Of a stretch of 6,459 nucleotides of DNA, positions 1-6,459 are shown piece by piece (the stretch's first letter is position 1; every line of letters starts with the position of its first letter). A program made the translations under genes and the position numbers. The notes under the pieces were generated by a model. It had not been told where the DNA came from and made no database searches. It saw only the letters and a program-made list of their open reading frames with translations. Source of the DNA: DATEMK01 sp035275625 (GTDB lineage: Bacteria; Bacteroidota; Bacteroidia; AKYH767-A; OLB10); NCBI GenBank assembly GCA_035275625.1, contig DATEMK010000248.1, positions 1 to 6,459 of the forward strand, read 5' to 3'.

Positions 1-308
1 AAACGCTCAACATTTTCCTGCTTTTGTGCATCTTCCCTGCTTTTAATATGCAATAACCCCGCATTTTTACATCCCAGCTTTTCAAAAACGCGCACATAAT
101 TTTCACCTACCTCCTGCGAGATGGAAGAAGCGCTGGTAATAATTTCAATTACAGCTTCACTTTTTGAACGCAACTCCTTCACAATGCGGCTTAATATCTG
201 GAGCTCAAAATAATTTACATTATGCCTTTTTACAGAATTAAGCACACTTTCATTTCCCTTATCTTCATTACCGCCTATCGCTATCAGTTTTCCTTTGGGA
301 ATTTCCAT
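1..308 (-). CDS. cphB: Cyanophycinase, N-terminal part (runs off left edge)
   Basis: This gene is read leftward from the ATG at 308-306; 102 complete codons are visible and the frame is still open at base 1, so the rest lies outside the window. The product begins MEIPKGKLIAIGGNEDKG, the glycine-rich opening I recognise from bacterial cyanophycinases (peptidase family S51). It continues with FELQILSRIVKEL and IEIITSASSISQEVGENYVRVFEKLG, the expected first beta-alpha units of that fold. Family members hydrolyse cyanophycin (multi-L-arginyl-poly-L-aspartate) to beta-Asp-Arg dipeptides in the cytoplasm. The catalytic serine region lies beyond the edge, so activity cannot be judged here. The divergent neighbour encodes the enzyme that makes the polymer, which strongly supports the call. 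There is no Shine-Dalgarno sequence; the ATG follows an A/T-rich stretch, normal for Bacteroidota. The alternative is another S51-type peptidase, which the neighbour makes unlikely. Confidence 0.88.
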   Translation of the reverse strand, partial: MEIPKGKLIAIGGNEDKGNESVLNSVKRHNVNYFELQILSRIVKELRSKSEAVIEIITSASSISQEVGENYVRVFEKLGCKNAGLLHIKSREDAQKQENVER

Positions 309-313
309 ATTTT

Positions 314-362
314 TAATTTATGATTTGGGATTTAGGATTTGCGATTTATAATTTGCCATTTA
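314..362 (-). repeat. Heptad array in cphB leader (seven 7-bp units)
   Basis: Read on the minus strand towards cphB, this stretch is seven consecutive 7-mers: TAAATGG, CAAATTA, TAAATCG, CAAATCC, TAAATCC, CAAATCA, TAAATTA. They end 5 nt before the start codon. Every unit is YAAATNN and the first base alternates strictly T, C, T, C, so the true period may be 14. The block at 322-347 (26 bp) is a perfect inverted copy of 502-527 on the other side of the intergenic region. The repeat is directly visible. Its role is unknown; it could be a dispersed intergenic repeat, a binding site for a regulator shared with cphA, or a feature of the mRNA leader. Confidence 0.93.
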
Positions 363-381
363 GGATAATAAATATTCTTTG

Positions 382-389
382 CAAATTTA
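382..389 (-). promoter_or_regulatory. Candidate -7 promoter element for cphB
   Basis: On the minus strand this reads TAAATTTG and is followed by C, an exact match to the Bacteroidota -7 consensus TAnnTTTG. It lies 73 nt upstream of the cphB ATG, which would give a leader of roughly 65-70 nt carrying the whole heptad array. I could not find a convincing TTTG-type -33 element at the expected distance upstream, so the call rests on one 8-bp match in A/T-rich DNA. Confidence 0.35.
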
Positions 390-462
390 GAGGTTTGCGT
401 TGACTTCAGTTACACACTAAGCCGAGTTAATAACACTTCGATGTGAATAATAACAAGAAAAA

Positions 463-477
463 TTTATTTGTAATTTT
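463..477 (+). promoter_or_regulatory. Weak candidate -7 region for cphA
   Basis: The sequence TTTATTTGTAATTTT holds the TTTG half of the Bacteroidota -7 element but lacks the preceding TA at the right spacing. The 11-mer TTTGTAATTTT recurs just before mutS at 3293-3303, which is the main reason to list it. It is about 75 nt before the cphA ATG, so a transcript starting here would include the heptad array at 501-542. A TTCG at 437-440 is a poor -33 match. Confidence 0.22.
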
Positions 478-500
478 CCAAACTTAAAAATTAGATTCTG

Positions 501-542
501 CAAATCGCAAATCCTAAATCCCAAATCCTAAATCGTATATCT
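501..542 (+). repeat. Heptad array in cphA leader (six 7-bp units)
   Basis: Read towards cphA, this stretch is six consecutive 7-mers: CAAATCG, CAAATCC, TAAATCC, CAAATCC, TAAATCG, TATATCT. They end 2 nt before the ATG at 545. Bases 502-527 are the exact reverse complement of 322-347, so the same 26-nt block precedes both divergent genes in the same sense relative to each gene. The arms are separated by 154 bp (348-501). An RNA or single strand spanning the whole region could form a 26-bp stem. There is no Shine-Dalgarno sequence here; the array and two A residues occupy the place where one would be. Confidence 0.93.
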
Positions 543-544
543 AA

Positions 545-3193
545 ATGAAAATCCTTGAAATCCGCCCTATGCGTGGTCCCAATTTCTGGAGCATCCGCAG
601 GCATAAGCTCATTGTCATGAAACTTGACATTGAAGACATGGAAGAAAAACCAACAGATAAAATTCCCGGGTTTTCCGAACGACTCGAAAAAATGTTTCCA
701 ACAATGTTTTCCCATCGCTGTTCAGAAGATTTTGAAGGCGGCTTTTTTCACCGTGTAAAAGAAGGTACATGGATAGGTCATGTGATTGAACACATTGCCC
801 TGGAAATTCAAACCCTTGCAGGAATGGATACCGGGTTCGGACGCACACGCGGCACCGGAGAAAAAGGAGTTTACAATGTGGTGTTTTCATACATGGAAGA
901 AAAAGCAGGAACGTATGCGGCTAAAGCAGCTGTCAGAATTGCGCAGGCATTGGTGGATGGTACGGAATATAATCTTGAAGAAGATATTCAAAAGATGCGT
1001 GAGATCCGGGAGGACGAACGCCTCGGCCCCAGCACCGGTTCCATTGTTGAAGAAGCGCAAAGCCGGGGTATTCCGTGGATTCGCCTGAATCGTCATTCAT
1101 TAGTACAATTAGGTTATGGTGTAAATCAAAGAAGAATACAGGCTACTGTCGCCTCCACAACGGGCAGCATAGCCGTAGAAATTGCCTGTGATAAAGAAGA
1201 CACAAAAAACCTGCTGGAACAATTCAGTATTCCCGTTCCGAAAGGAAAAATTATTTATGATGAGGATGATCTGAAAGATGCAATTGATTACATCGGATAT
1301 CCTGTTGTGCTGAAACCCATTAACGGAAATCACGGCCGCGGAGCCACGATAAATGTCAGGACATGGGAAGATGCGGTGATTGCGCTGGCTGCCGCAAAGC
1401 AAATTTCAAAAGGAATTATTATTGAAAAATACATTACCGGGTTTGATCACCGTGTGCTGGTAATAAATTATAAATTGGTTGCTGCTGCGATCCGTACTCC
1501 CGCAGCTGTTACCGGTGACGGAAAATCAACTATTCAACAACTCATTGACAAAGTCAATTCCGATCCTCGCAGGGGTTATGGTCATGAAAAAGTTTTGACT
1601 GCCATCAAAGTGGATGATATGACGTTGAATATCCTGAAAGAAAAAAACCTTGCTCTTGAAACGGTGCTTCCGAAAAATGAAACTGTTCATTTAAAAGCAA
1701 CTGCTAATCTAAGCACAGGCGGAACTTCAACGGACGTTACAGATATTCTTCATCCTTACAATGTATTCATGTGCGAACGCATTGCCCGTATTGTCGGTCT
1801 TGATATTTGCGGCATTGACATCATGGCTCCGAACATTACCGAACCCATCAATGAAAATGGCGGAGCAGTCCTCGAAGTAAATGCCGCTCCCGGCTTCAGA
1901 ATGCACATAGCGCCTGCCGAAGGTTTGCCGCGAAATGTTGCTGAACCGGTAGTGGACATGCTCTATCCTCCGGGAACTAATCCGCGGATTCCAATCATAG
2001 CAGTTACAGGCACTAACGGTAAAACTACCACGACACGGTTAATTGCACATATGGTAAAATACATGGGCTACCGTGTGGGCTATACGACAACTGACGGAAT
2101 TTATGTACAGAATCATTTGCTTCAGCAGGGCGATTGCACAGGGCCCATCAGTACTGAATTTATTTTAAAAGATCCTACAGTGGACTTTGCCGTGCTGGAA
2201 TGCGCGCGCGGAGGAATTCTCCGTGCCGGTTTAGGATTCAGCAATTGTGACATTGGTATCGTTACCAATATTGCAGCAGATCATCTGGGTCTGAAAGGAA
2301 TAAATACGCTGGAAGACCTCGCTCTTGTAAAAGGTGTTGTAGTGGAAAGTGTTAAAGCGGATGGTTATGCAATTTTAAATGCAGATGATGACCTTGTGGC
2401 AAAAATGGCGAAGAAGCTCGATTGTAAAATTGCCTACTTCAGTCTCGATGAAAAAAATCCTATCATCAAAAAACATTGTTCAGAAGGTGGTCTTGCTGCT
2501 GTGGCAGAAAACGGTTTTGTAACTATTTGCCGTGGAAACTGGAAAATGAGAGTGGATAAAATTGTAAACATTCCGCTGACGTTCTCCGGCAAGGCGATAT
2601 TTATGATTCAGAATATTCTTCCCGCAGTGCTGGCAGGATTCATTCAGAATTTCAAAATTGATGACATTAAGCTGGCGCTTGAAACATTCATCCCCTCCCC
2701 TGCCCAGACTCCCGGAAGGATGAACATGTTCCAGTTCAAGAAATTCAATGTGATGGTGGATTATGCACACAACCCTGCAGGCTTCCAGGCAATAGGAAAA
2801 TTTTTAGAAAAGGTGGACGCAAAACCAAAAATCGGCATCATTGCCGGGGTGGGCGACCGCAGGGACGAAGACATCATCGCACTTGGTTCGCTTGCCGCGC
2901 AAATGTTTGATGAAATCATTGTAAGGCAGGACAGGAATTTAAGAGGAAGAACCGAGCAGGAAATAATCAACCTGATGCTTGACGGAATTAATTCGGTTAA
3001 CCCGAAATTGCCTATGAAAGTTATTCCTTCTGAAAAAGAAGCGATTGACTTTGCATTAAAAAATGCAAAAAAAGGTTCCTTCATCATCATCTGCAGCGAT
3101 GTAGTTCCGGATGCGTTAGACCAGGTCATGAAATACAAGGAGAAAGAAGACGAGTTTGAAATTTCGCATGAGGATATTCCGAATTTGCATTGA
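545..3193 (+). CDS. cphA: Cyanophycin synthetase (CphA1 type)
   Basis: The enzyme builds cyanophycin in the cytoplasm, adding Asp to the poly-Asp backbone and Arg to the side chains, each step driven by ATP. The 882 aa match the usual length of about 870-900. Three parts are visible. The N-terminal domain (about 1-160) contains RGPNFWSIRRHKLI and GTWIGHVIEHIALELQ-like text (75-90). The ATP-grasp domain (about 215-475) has the glycine-rich loop KPINGNHGRGAT (257-268) and a metal-binding stretch LEVNAAPGFRMH (443-454). The Mur-ligase-like domain (about 485-870) has the P-loop VTGTNGKTTTT (487-497), ECARGG (552-557), NIAADHLG (575-582), DYAHNPAG (739-746) and GDRRDED (770-776). An intact P-loop and full-length Mur region argue against the shorter CphA2 type. 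The ATG at 545 gives the standard family start MKILEIRPMRGPN. It is divergent from cphB and shares its leader repeat. No frameshift or missing motif was seen. Confidence 0.97.
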   Translation: MKILEIRPMRGPNFWSIRRHKLIVMKLDIEDMEEKPTDKIPGFSERLEKMFPTMFSHRCSEDFEGGFFHRVKEGTWIGHVIEHIALEIQTLAGMDTGFGRTRGTGEKGVYNVVFSYMEEKAGTYAAKAAVRIAQALVDGTEYNLEEDIQKMREIREDERLGPSTGSIVEEAQSRGIPWIRLNRHSLVQLGYGVNQRRIQATVASTTGSIAVEIACDKEDTKNLLEQFSIPVPKGKIIYDEDDLKDAIDYIGYPVVLKPINGNHGRGATINVRTWEDAVIALAAAKQISKGIIIEKYITGFDHRVLVINYKLVAAAIRTPAAVTGDGKSTIQQLIDKVNSDPRRGYGHEKVLTAIKVDDMTLNILKEKNLALETVLPKNETVHLKATANLSTGGTSTDVTDILHPYNVFMCERIARIVGLDICGIDIMAPNITEPINENGGAVLEVNAAPGFRMHIAPAEGLPRNVAEPVVDMLYPPGTNPRIPIIAVTGTNGKTTTTRLIAHMVKYMGYRVGYTTTDGIYVQNHLLQQGDCTGPISTEFILKDPTVDFAVLECARGGILRAGLGFSNCDIGIVTNIAADHLGLKGINTLEDLALVKGVVVESVKADGYAILNADDDLVAKMAKKLDCKIAYFSLDEKNPIIKKHCSEGGLAAVAENGFVTICRGNWKMRVDKIVNIPLTFSGKAIFMIQNILPAVLAGFIQNFKIDDIKLALETFIPSPAQTPGRMNMFQFKKFNVMVDYAHNPAGFQAIGKFLEKVDAKPKIGIIAGVGDRRDEDIIALGSLAAQMFDEIIVRQDRNLRGRTEQEIINLMLDGINSVNPKLPMKVIPSEKEAIDFALKNAKKGSFIIICSDVVPDALDQVMKYKEKEDEFEISHEDIPNLH

Positions 3194-3253
3194 TTTGAGA
3201 ATTGAAGCCGGAAATCAGAAGCTGGAAGTCTGACTTCCGACTCCCGCTTTTCC
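3191..3253 (+). repeat. Second heptad repeat, arranged as imperfect palindrome
   Basis: Beginning at the cphA stop codon, the DNA has a 7-bp rhythm. Bases 3203-3230 read TGAAGCC, GGAAATC, AGAAGCT, GGAAGTC, and after one T at 3231 the sequence turns over into GACTTCC, GACTCCC, GCTTTTC (3232-3252). The innermost pair GGAAGTC/GACTTCC is perfectly complementary and the outer pairs only partly so. The composition differs from the YAAATCC arrays at 314-362 and 501-542, but the period and the inverted layout are the same. It resembles low-complexity heptad spacers I recall from other Bacteroidota genomes. Confidence 0.8.
3224..3238 (+). terminator. Possible terminator hairpin after cphA
   Basis: GGAAGT and ACTTCC can pair as a 6-bp stem around a CTG loop, 30 nt after the cphA stop, with weaker pairing further out through the flanking heptads. 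Only a short T run (TTTT, 3248-3251) follows at some distance, so this is a poor match to a rho-independent terminator and may just be a by-product of the repeat. Confidence 0.25.
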
Positions 3254-3288
3254 ACATGTGTTAAAAACTTTCTTTTCTCAATCCAACC

Positions 3289-3303
3289 CCTCTTTGTAAT
3301 TTT
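3289..3303 (+). promoter_or_regulatory. Candidate -7 promoter region for mutS
   Basis: CCTCTTTGTAATTTT lies immediately before the mutS ATG at 3310. It keeps the TTTG core of the Bacteroidota -7 element but has CC where the consensus has TA. TTTGTAATTTT also occurs upstream of cphA (467-477). No clear -33 element was found; the upstream stretch is only T/C-rich. If used, the leader would be very short, around ten nucleotides. A 116-bp gap and the intervening palindrome make a separate mutS promoter plausible. Confidence 0.3.
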
Positions 3304-3309
3304 ACAGCA

Positions 3310-5943
3310 ATGTCAGTTCACCGCTCATTTATCAAAAGCGCTACCTCACCAACGGAAACTCCGCTGATGAAACAATACAATGCCATAAAAGGAAAGTATC
3401 CCGATGCGCTGCTGCTTTTCCGCGTGGGGGATTTTTATGAAACGTTTAATGAGGATGCCGTAAAGGCTTCAAAAATTCTTGGAATTGTTTTGACCAAGCG
3501 GTCTAATGGCGCGGCATCTCACATGGACCTGGCGGGATTCCCTTACCATGCGCTTGATACCTATCTTCCAAAGCTTGTCCGTGCCGGCCAGCGGGTAGCG
3601 ATATGCGATCAGCTGGAAGATCCTAAAACCACAAAGACCATTGTAAAGCGGGGAGTGACGGAGCTGGTTACACCCGGGGTTGCTTTCAGTGAAAAAATAT
3701 TAGACCATAAATCAAATAATTTTCTTGCCATCATTCACTATGATGAAAAAAATATTGGCATTGCTTTCATTGATGTTTCCACCGGAGAATTTTTTGTTGC
3801 ACAGGGAAATGCAGAATACATTGACAAGCTGCTGCAGAATTTTAACCCGAGCGAAGTTGTTTTCCAGAAAAGAAAGACAAAAGATTTTACGAATCAATAT
3901 GGTTCCAAATTTTACACGTATCACTTAGACGATTGGATTTTTGCTGATGATTATGCACGGGATACTTTGCTAAAGCATTTTGAAGTTTCTTCACTTAAAG
4001 GTTTCGGCATTGAAGAAATGCAGCAGGGAATCATCGCTGCCGGAGCAGCTTTGCATTATCTCCAGCAGATGCAGCAGGGCGATCTGAAACATATTTCAAA
4101 AGTTTCGCGCATTGAAGAAGAACGGTATGTGTGGTTAGATAAATTCACCATCCGAAATCTTGAACTCATCAGCTCGCCTCATGAAAAAGCGAAAACACTG
4201 ATTGAAGTTTTAGACCGTACCATTTCTCCGATGGGTTCAAGGATGTTGAGGCGCTGGCTGTTGCTGCCGTTAAAAGAAATTGAATTTGTTGAAGAGCGAT
4301 TGGACATTGTAAATCATTTTGTGCATCATACTGATTTCACAGATAAAATCAGGTTGCACATCAAACAAATCGGTGACCTTGAAAGATTGATTTCCAAAGT
4401 TGCGATACGCAAAATAAATCCCCGCGAGGTAGTTCAGCTGAAACGTGCACTGAAAGCGATTGATCCGATAAAAGAATTTTGCAATGCATCCGGAAATTCC
4501 AATCTGAAGCTTCTCGCTGACCAGTTGAATCCCTGCAAATCATTGCTGGAGCTGATTGAGAAAACAATGAAGGAAGAACCCGCTGTGCTGATAACTAAAG
4601 GAGGAGTGATTGCTGATGGAGTTTCAGCAGATCTTGATCAGTTGCGGCAGCTTGCATTTTCAGGAAAAGATTATTTGTTGCAGATTCAAAAGCGGGAAAG
4701 CGAACGCACCGCCATTTCATCCCTGAAAGTTGCTTTCAATAATGTGTTCGGATATTACATTGAAGTGACGAATGCGCATAAAAACAAAGTTCCTTCCGAC
4801 TGGATCCGAAAGCAAACATTATCTAATTGCGAAAGATACATCACGGCTGAATTAAAAGAATACGAAGACAAAATTCTTGGCGCTGAAGAAAAAATTCTTG
4901 CTCTTGAAGAAAAATTATACAATGACCTGGTTTCAAAATTAGCCGAGTACATCCAGCCGGTGCAATTGAATGCAGCAGCTATTGCAAAGTTGGATTGCCT
5001 GCATTCTTTTGCTGTTGTGTCAAATGAAAATAATTATGTGCGCCCGAAATTAAATGATTCCATGATTCTTGATATTAAGAAAGGGCGTCATCCTGTTCTT
5101 GAAAAACAAATGATTTTGGGAGAAGAGTATGTAGCGAATGATGTGTATCTCGATAACCAGGCTCAGCAAATTATTATCATCACCGGTCCGAACATGAGCG
5201 GTAAATCCGCTTTGCTCCGTCAGACTGCTTTGATTGTGATTATGGCACAGGCAGGATGTTTTGTTCCTGCACAGGCGGCTGACATTGGCATGATTGATAA
5301 AATTTTTACACGTGTGGGCGCAAGTGATAATATTTCATCAGGTGAATCTACTTTCATGGTGGAAATGAATGAAACAGCAAGCATCCTGAATAATATTTCG
5401 GAAAGAAGCCTGGTCATACTGGATGAAATCGGAAGAGGAACGAGTACGTATGACGGAATTTCCATTGCATGGGCAATTGCGGAATTTTTGCACGAGCATC
5501 CTTCCGCGAAAGCGAAAACATTATTTGCCACACATTATCATGAGCTGAATGAAATTGCAGCTTCTTATCCGCGGATAAAAAACTTCCATGTTTCGGTAAA
5601 AGAACTGGAAAAGAAAGTTTTGTTTCTCCGGAAATTAGTTCCCGGTGGCAGTGAGCACAGCTTCGGAATTCATGTGGCAAAAATGGCTGGCATGCCTGCA
5701 AAAATTATTGACCGCGCCACCAAAATGCTGGAGCTTCTCGAAAAAGCACATAGCAGCAGTGAGCTGATAAAAAATACCCGGCAGAAAGGAATAAAAGATT
5801 CTTTGCAGTTAAGTTTTTTCAAATTAGATGATCCTGTTTTGGAGCAGATACGGGAAGAGATTTTGAAAACAGATGTGAATACCCTCACTCCTATTGAAGC
5901 GCTGATGAAGCTGAATGAGATTAAAAAACTTATAGGAGGTTAA
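3310..5943 (+). CDS. mutS: DNA mismatch repair protein MutS
   Basis: MutS recognises base mismatches and small loops and starts repair with MutL. At 877 aa it is full length for MutS1. The N-terminal domain holds the mismatch-wedge motif GDFYETF (40-46; F42 and E44 correspond to the Phe-x-Glu pair). Connector, lever and clamp regions follow (about 130-570, with NVFGYYIEVTNAHK at 478-491). The ATPase domain has Walker A TGPNMSGKSA (625-634), the ST motif SGESTFMVEM (677-686), Walker B LVILDEIGRGTSTYDG (701-716; D705, E706) and THYHEL (741-746). Near the C-terminus, QLSFF (833-837) fits a beta-clamp-binding pentapeptide, followed by the usual NTLTPIEALMKLNEIKKL tail. The ATG at 3310 precedes the family text TPLMKQYNAIKGKYPDALLLFRVGDFYETF; M20 (3367) is a less likely start. 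Intact, with no sign of decay or transfer. Confidence 0.98.
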   Translation: MSVHRSFIKSATSPTETPLMKQYNAIKGKYPDALLLFRVGDFYETFNEDAVKASKILGIVLTKRSNGAASHMDLAGFPYHALDTYLPKLVRAGQRVAICDQLEDPKTTKTIVKRGVTELVTPGVAFSEKILDHKSNNFLAIIHYDEKNIGIAFIDVSTGEFFVAQGNAEYIDKLLQNFNPSEVVFQKRKTKDFTNQYGSKFYTYHLDDWIFADDYARDTLLKHFEVSSLKGFGIEEMQQGIIAAGAALHYLQQMQQGDLKHISKVSRIEEERYVWLDKFTIRNLELISSPHEKAKTLIEVLDRTISPMGSRMLRRWLLLPLKEIEFVEERLDIVNHFVHHTDFTDKIRLHIKQIGDLERLISKVAIRKINPREVVQLKRALKAIDPIKEFCNASGNSNLKLLADQLNPCKSLLELIEKTMKEEPAVLITKGGVIADGVSADLDQLRQLAFSGKDYLLQIQKRESERTAISSLKVAFNNVFGYYIEVTNAHKNKVPSDWIRKQTLSNCERYITAELKEYEDKILGAEEKILALEEKLYNDLVSKLAEYIQPVQLNAAAIAKLDCLHSFAVVSNENNYVRPKLNDSMILDIKKGRHPVLEKQMILGEEYVANDVYLDNQAQQIIIITGPNMSGKSALLRQTALIVIMAQAGCFVPAQAADIGMIDKIFTRVGASDNISSGESTFMVEMNETASILNNISERSLVILDEIGRGTSTYDGISIAWAIAEFLHEHPSAKAKTLFATHYHELNEIAASYPRIKNFHVSVKELEKKVLFLRKLVPGGSEHSFGIHVAKMAGMPAKIIDRATKMLELLEKAHSSSELIKNTRQKGIKDSLQLSFFKLDDPVLEQIREEILKTDVNTLTPIEALMKLNEIKKLIGG

Positions 5944-5988
5944 AGACTTATTTCCCTTTTTTTGAAAAAAATTAAGTTTTAAAGCTTA
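5944..5988. terminator. Convergent gap with A/T hairpin, possible two-way terminator
   Basis: This 45-bp gap separates the ends of mutS and the desaturase gene. It contains T7-G-A7 (5957-5971), flanked by ACTTA (5946-5950) and TAAGT (5973-5977), which can pair. The layout is roughly symmetric, so it could end transcription from both sides, with T runs on either strand. It has no GC-rich stem, so this is inferred mainly from position. Confidence 0.3.
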
Positions 5989-6459
5989 TTACATCGAAAG
6001 AGTTTCTTCTCTTCCGAATTTTTTCAGCATGCGCAGATGCGAACGGAAAGCTCCCCACATGGTTTGGTATTCATTGTAACGAAGGTTAAAGTCTTCCGCA
6101 GTTTGTTTTACGATGACTGAAATTTTTTGATAATGCACATGGCAGATTTGCGGAAACAAATGATGCTCCACCTGGAAATTCAATCCTCCGAAAAACCAAT
6201 TGGCAAGAAAACTTTTGCGTGCAAAATTTGCTGTTGTTTTAACCTGGTGAATCGCCCATGTATTTTCCATCGTTCCGTCCTCGGCCGGTTCCGGAAAATC
6301 TGCGGCCTCCACGACATGCGCAAGCTGGAAGACTATGGCGATGGTCAAACCTTCCACAACATGCAATAAAAAAAATCCGATTAAAGTCAGCCACCATGCC
6401 TGGCTCAGTAACATCATCGGGAGGGCGAGAAAAACAAAGAAGTAAATTAATTTGGAACC
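5989..6459 (-). CDS. Acyl-lipid/acyl-CoA fatty acid desaturase, C-terminal part
   Basis: The gene reads leftward to a TAA at 5991-5989. The frame is open through the right edge (GSKLIYFFVFLALP precedes the Met at 6417), so that Met is internal and the true start lies beyond the window. The visible 156 residues contain a hydrophobic stretch (about 4-46: FFVFLALPMMLLSQAWW followed by LTLIGFFLLHVVEGL), then FQLAHVVEAADFPEP, WAIHQVKTTANFA and the third histidine box QVEHHLFPQICHVHY (96-110). That box marks the membrane di-iron desaturases of the linoleoyl-CoA/DesA3-like, front-end type, which insert a double bond into fatty acyl chains using O2 and an electron donor. The first two histidine boxes, and any cytochrome b5 domain, are outside the window, so regiospecificity cannot be told. 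It converges on mutS with a 45-bp gap and no functional link. Confidence 0.92.
   Translation of the reverse strand, partial: GSKLIYFFVFLALPMMLLSQAWWLTLIGFFLLHVVEGLTIAIVFQLAHVVEAADFPEPAEDGTMENTWAIHQVKTTANFARKSFLANWFFGGLNFQVEHHLFPQICHVHYQKISVIVKQTAEDFNLRYNEYQTMWGAFRSHLRMLKKFGREETLSM

Noticed and set aside
348..501. A small RNA or leader peptide between the inverted heptad arms
   Set aside because: The 154 bp are A/T-rich, with no credible open frame, no GC-rich stem and no recognisable RNA family; only promoter-like fragments were seen.
615..1096. Overlapping small open frames on both strands within the start of cphA
   Set aside because: All lie inside the strongly conserved N-terminal domain of CphA, and their products are Cys/Phe/Arg-rich without family resemblance.
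2761..3255. Minus-strand open frame of 164 codons opposite the end of cphA
   Set aside because: It lies almost entirely antisense to conserved Mur-ligase sequence of cphA, its product is low-complexity (Ser/Phe/Ile-rich) with no recognisable motif, and it runs through the intergenic palindrome. It is a shadow of the real gene.
4018..4079. ATGCAGCAGGG repeated at 4018-4028 and 4069-4079
   Set aside because: Both copies encode Met-Gln-Gln-Gly in a Gln-rich helical part of MutS; two short copies in frame are explained by amino-acid composition.
5182..5214. MutS Walker A with Ser and Ala (GPNMSGKSA) where E. coli has Gly and Thr
   Set aside because: The catalytic G-K-S core is kept, and GKSALLRQ-type wording is, to my knowledge, usual in Bacteroidota MutS, so it is a lineage signature rather than a defect.
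5220..5888. Minus-strand open frames opposite the MutS ATPase domain
   Set aside because: They are antisense to Walker A, Walker B and later conserved MutS segments; long antisense frames are expected from the codon constraint there.
6127..6369. Plus-strand open frame of 80 codons
   Set aside because: It is the complement of the desaturase coding region, including the histidine box, and has no recognisable features.
1..6459. A hidden defence, mobile or otherwise novel multi-gene system
   Set aside because: Every long open frame belongs to a well-known family (cyanophycinase, CphA, MutS, desaturase), the gaps are 236, 116 and 45 bp, and there is no transposase, integrase, toxin-antitoxin pair or direct-repeat array with spacers.

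Overview
The window looks like chromosomal DNA of a Bacteroidota bacterium, probably environmental or uncultured. The evidence is moderate-to-low GC, starts without Shine-Dalgarno sequences, A/T-rich leaders with TTTG-type promoter elements, and proteins (MutS, cyanophycin synthetase, cyanophycinase, acyl-CoA desaturase) whose wording matches that phylum as I know it. The genus cannot be named from the sequence.

Layout from left to right: (1) positions 1-308, minus strand, the first 102 codons of a cyanophycinase gene (cphB) running off the left edge; (2) positions 309-544, a divergent promoter region with two arrays of 7-bp units lying just upstream of the two start codons as inverted copies of each other; (3) positions 545-3193, plus strand, a full-length cyanophycin synthetase (cphA, 882 aa); (4) positions 3194-3309, a 116-bp spacer with a second, differently composed heptad repeat folded as an imperfect palindrome, then a probable mutS promoter; (5) positions 3310-5943, plus strand, a full-length DNA mismatch repair protein MutS (877 aa); (6) a 45-bp convergent gap; (7) positions 5989-6459, minus strand, the C-terminal 156 residues of a membrane fatty-acid desaturase whose start lies beyond the right edge.

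cphA and cphB form a storage module. CphA polymerises aspartate and arginine into cyanophycin at the expense of ATP, and CphB cuts the polymer to beta-Asp-Arg dipeptides. They are divergently transcribed, and each gene carries the same 26-nt heptad block, in the same sense relative to the gene, within about 45 nt of its ATG. mutS and the desaturase are housekeeping or lipid genes with no evident link to that module.

I see no RNA gene, CRISPR array, insertion sequence, phage gene or defence system. All coding sequence is explained by familiar families. The most unusual structure is the paired heptad array in the cphB/cphA intergenic region.
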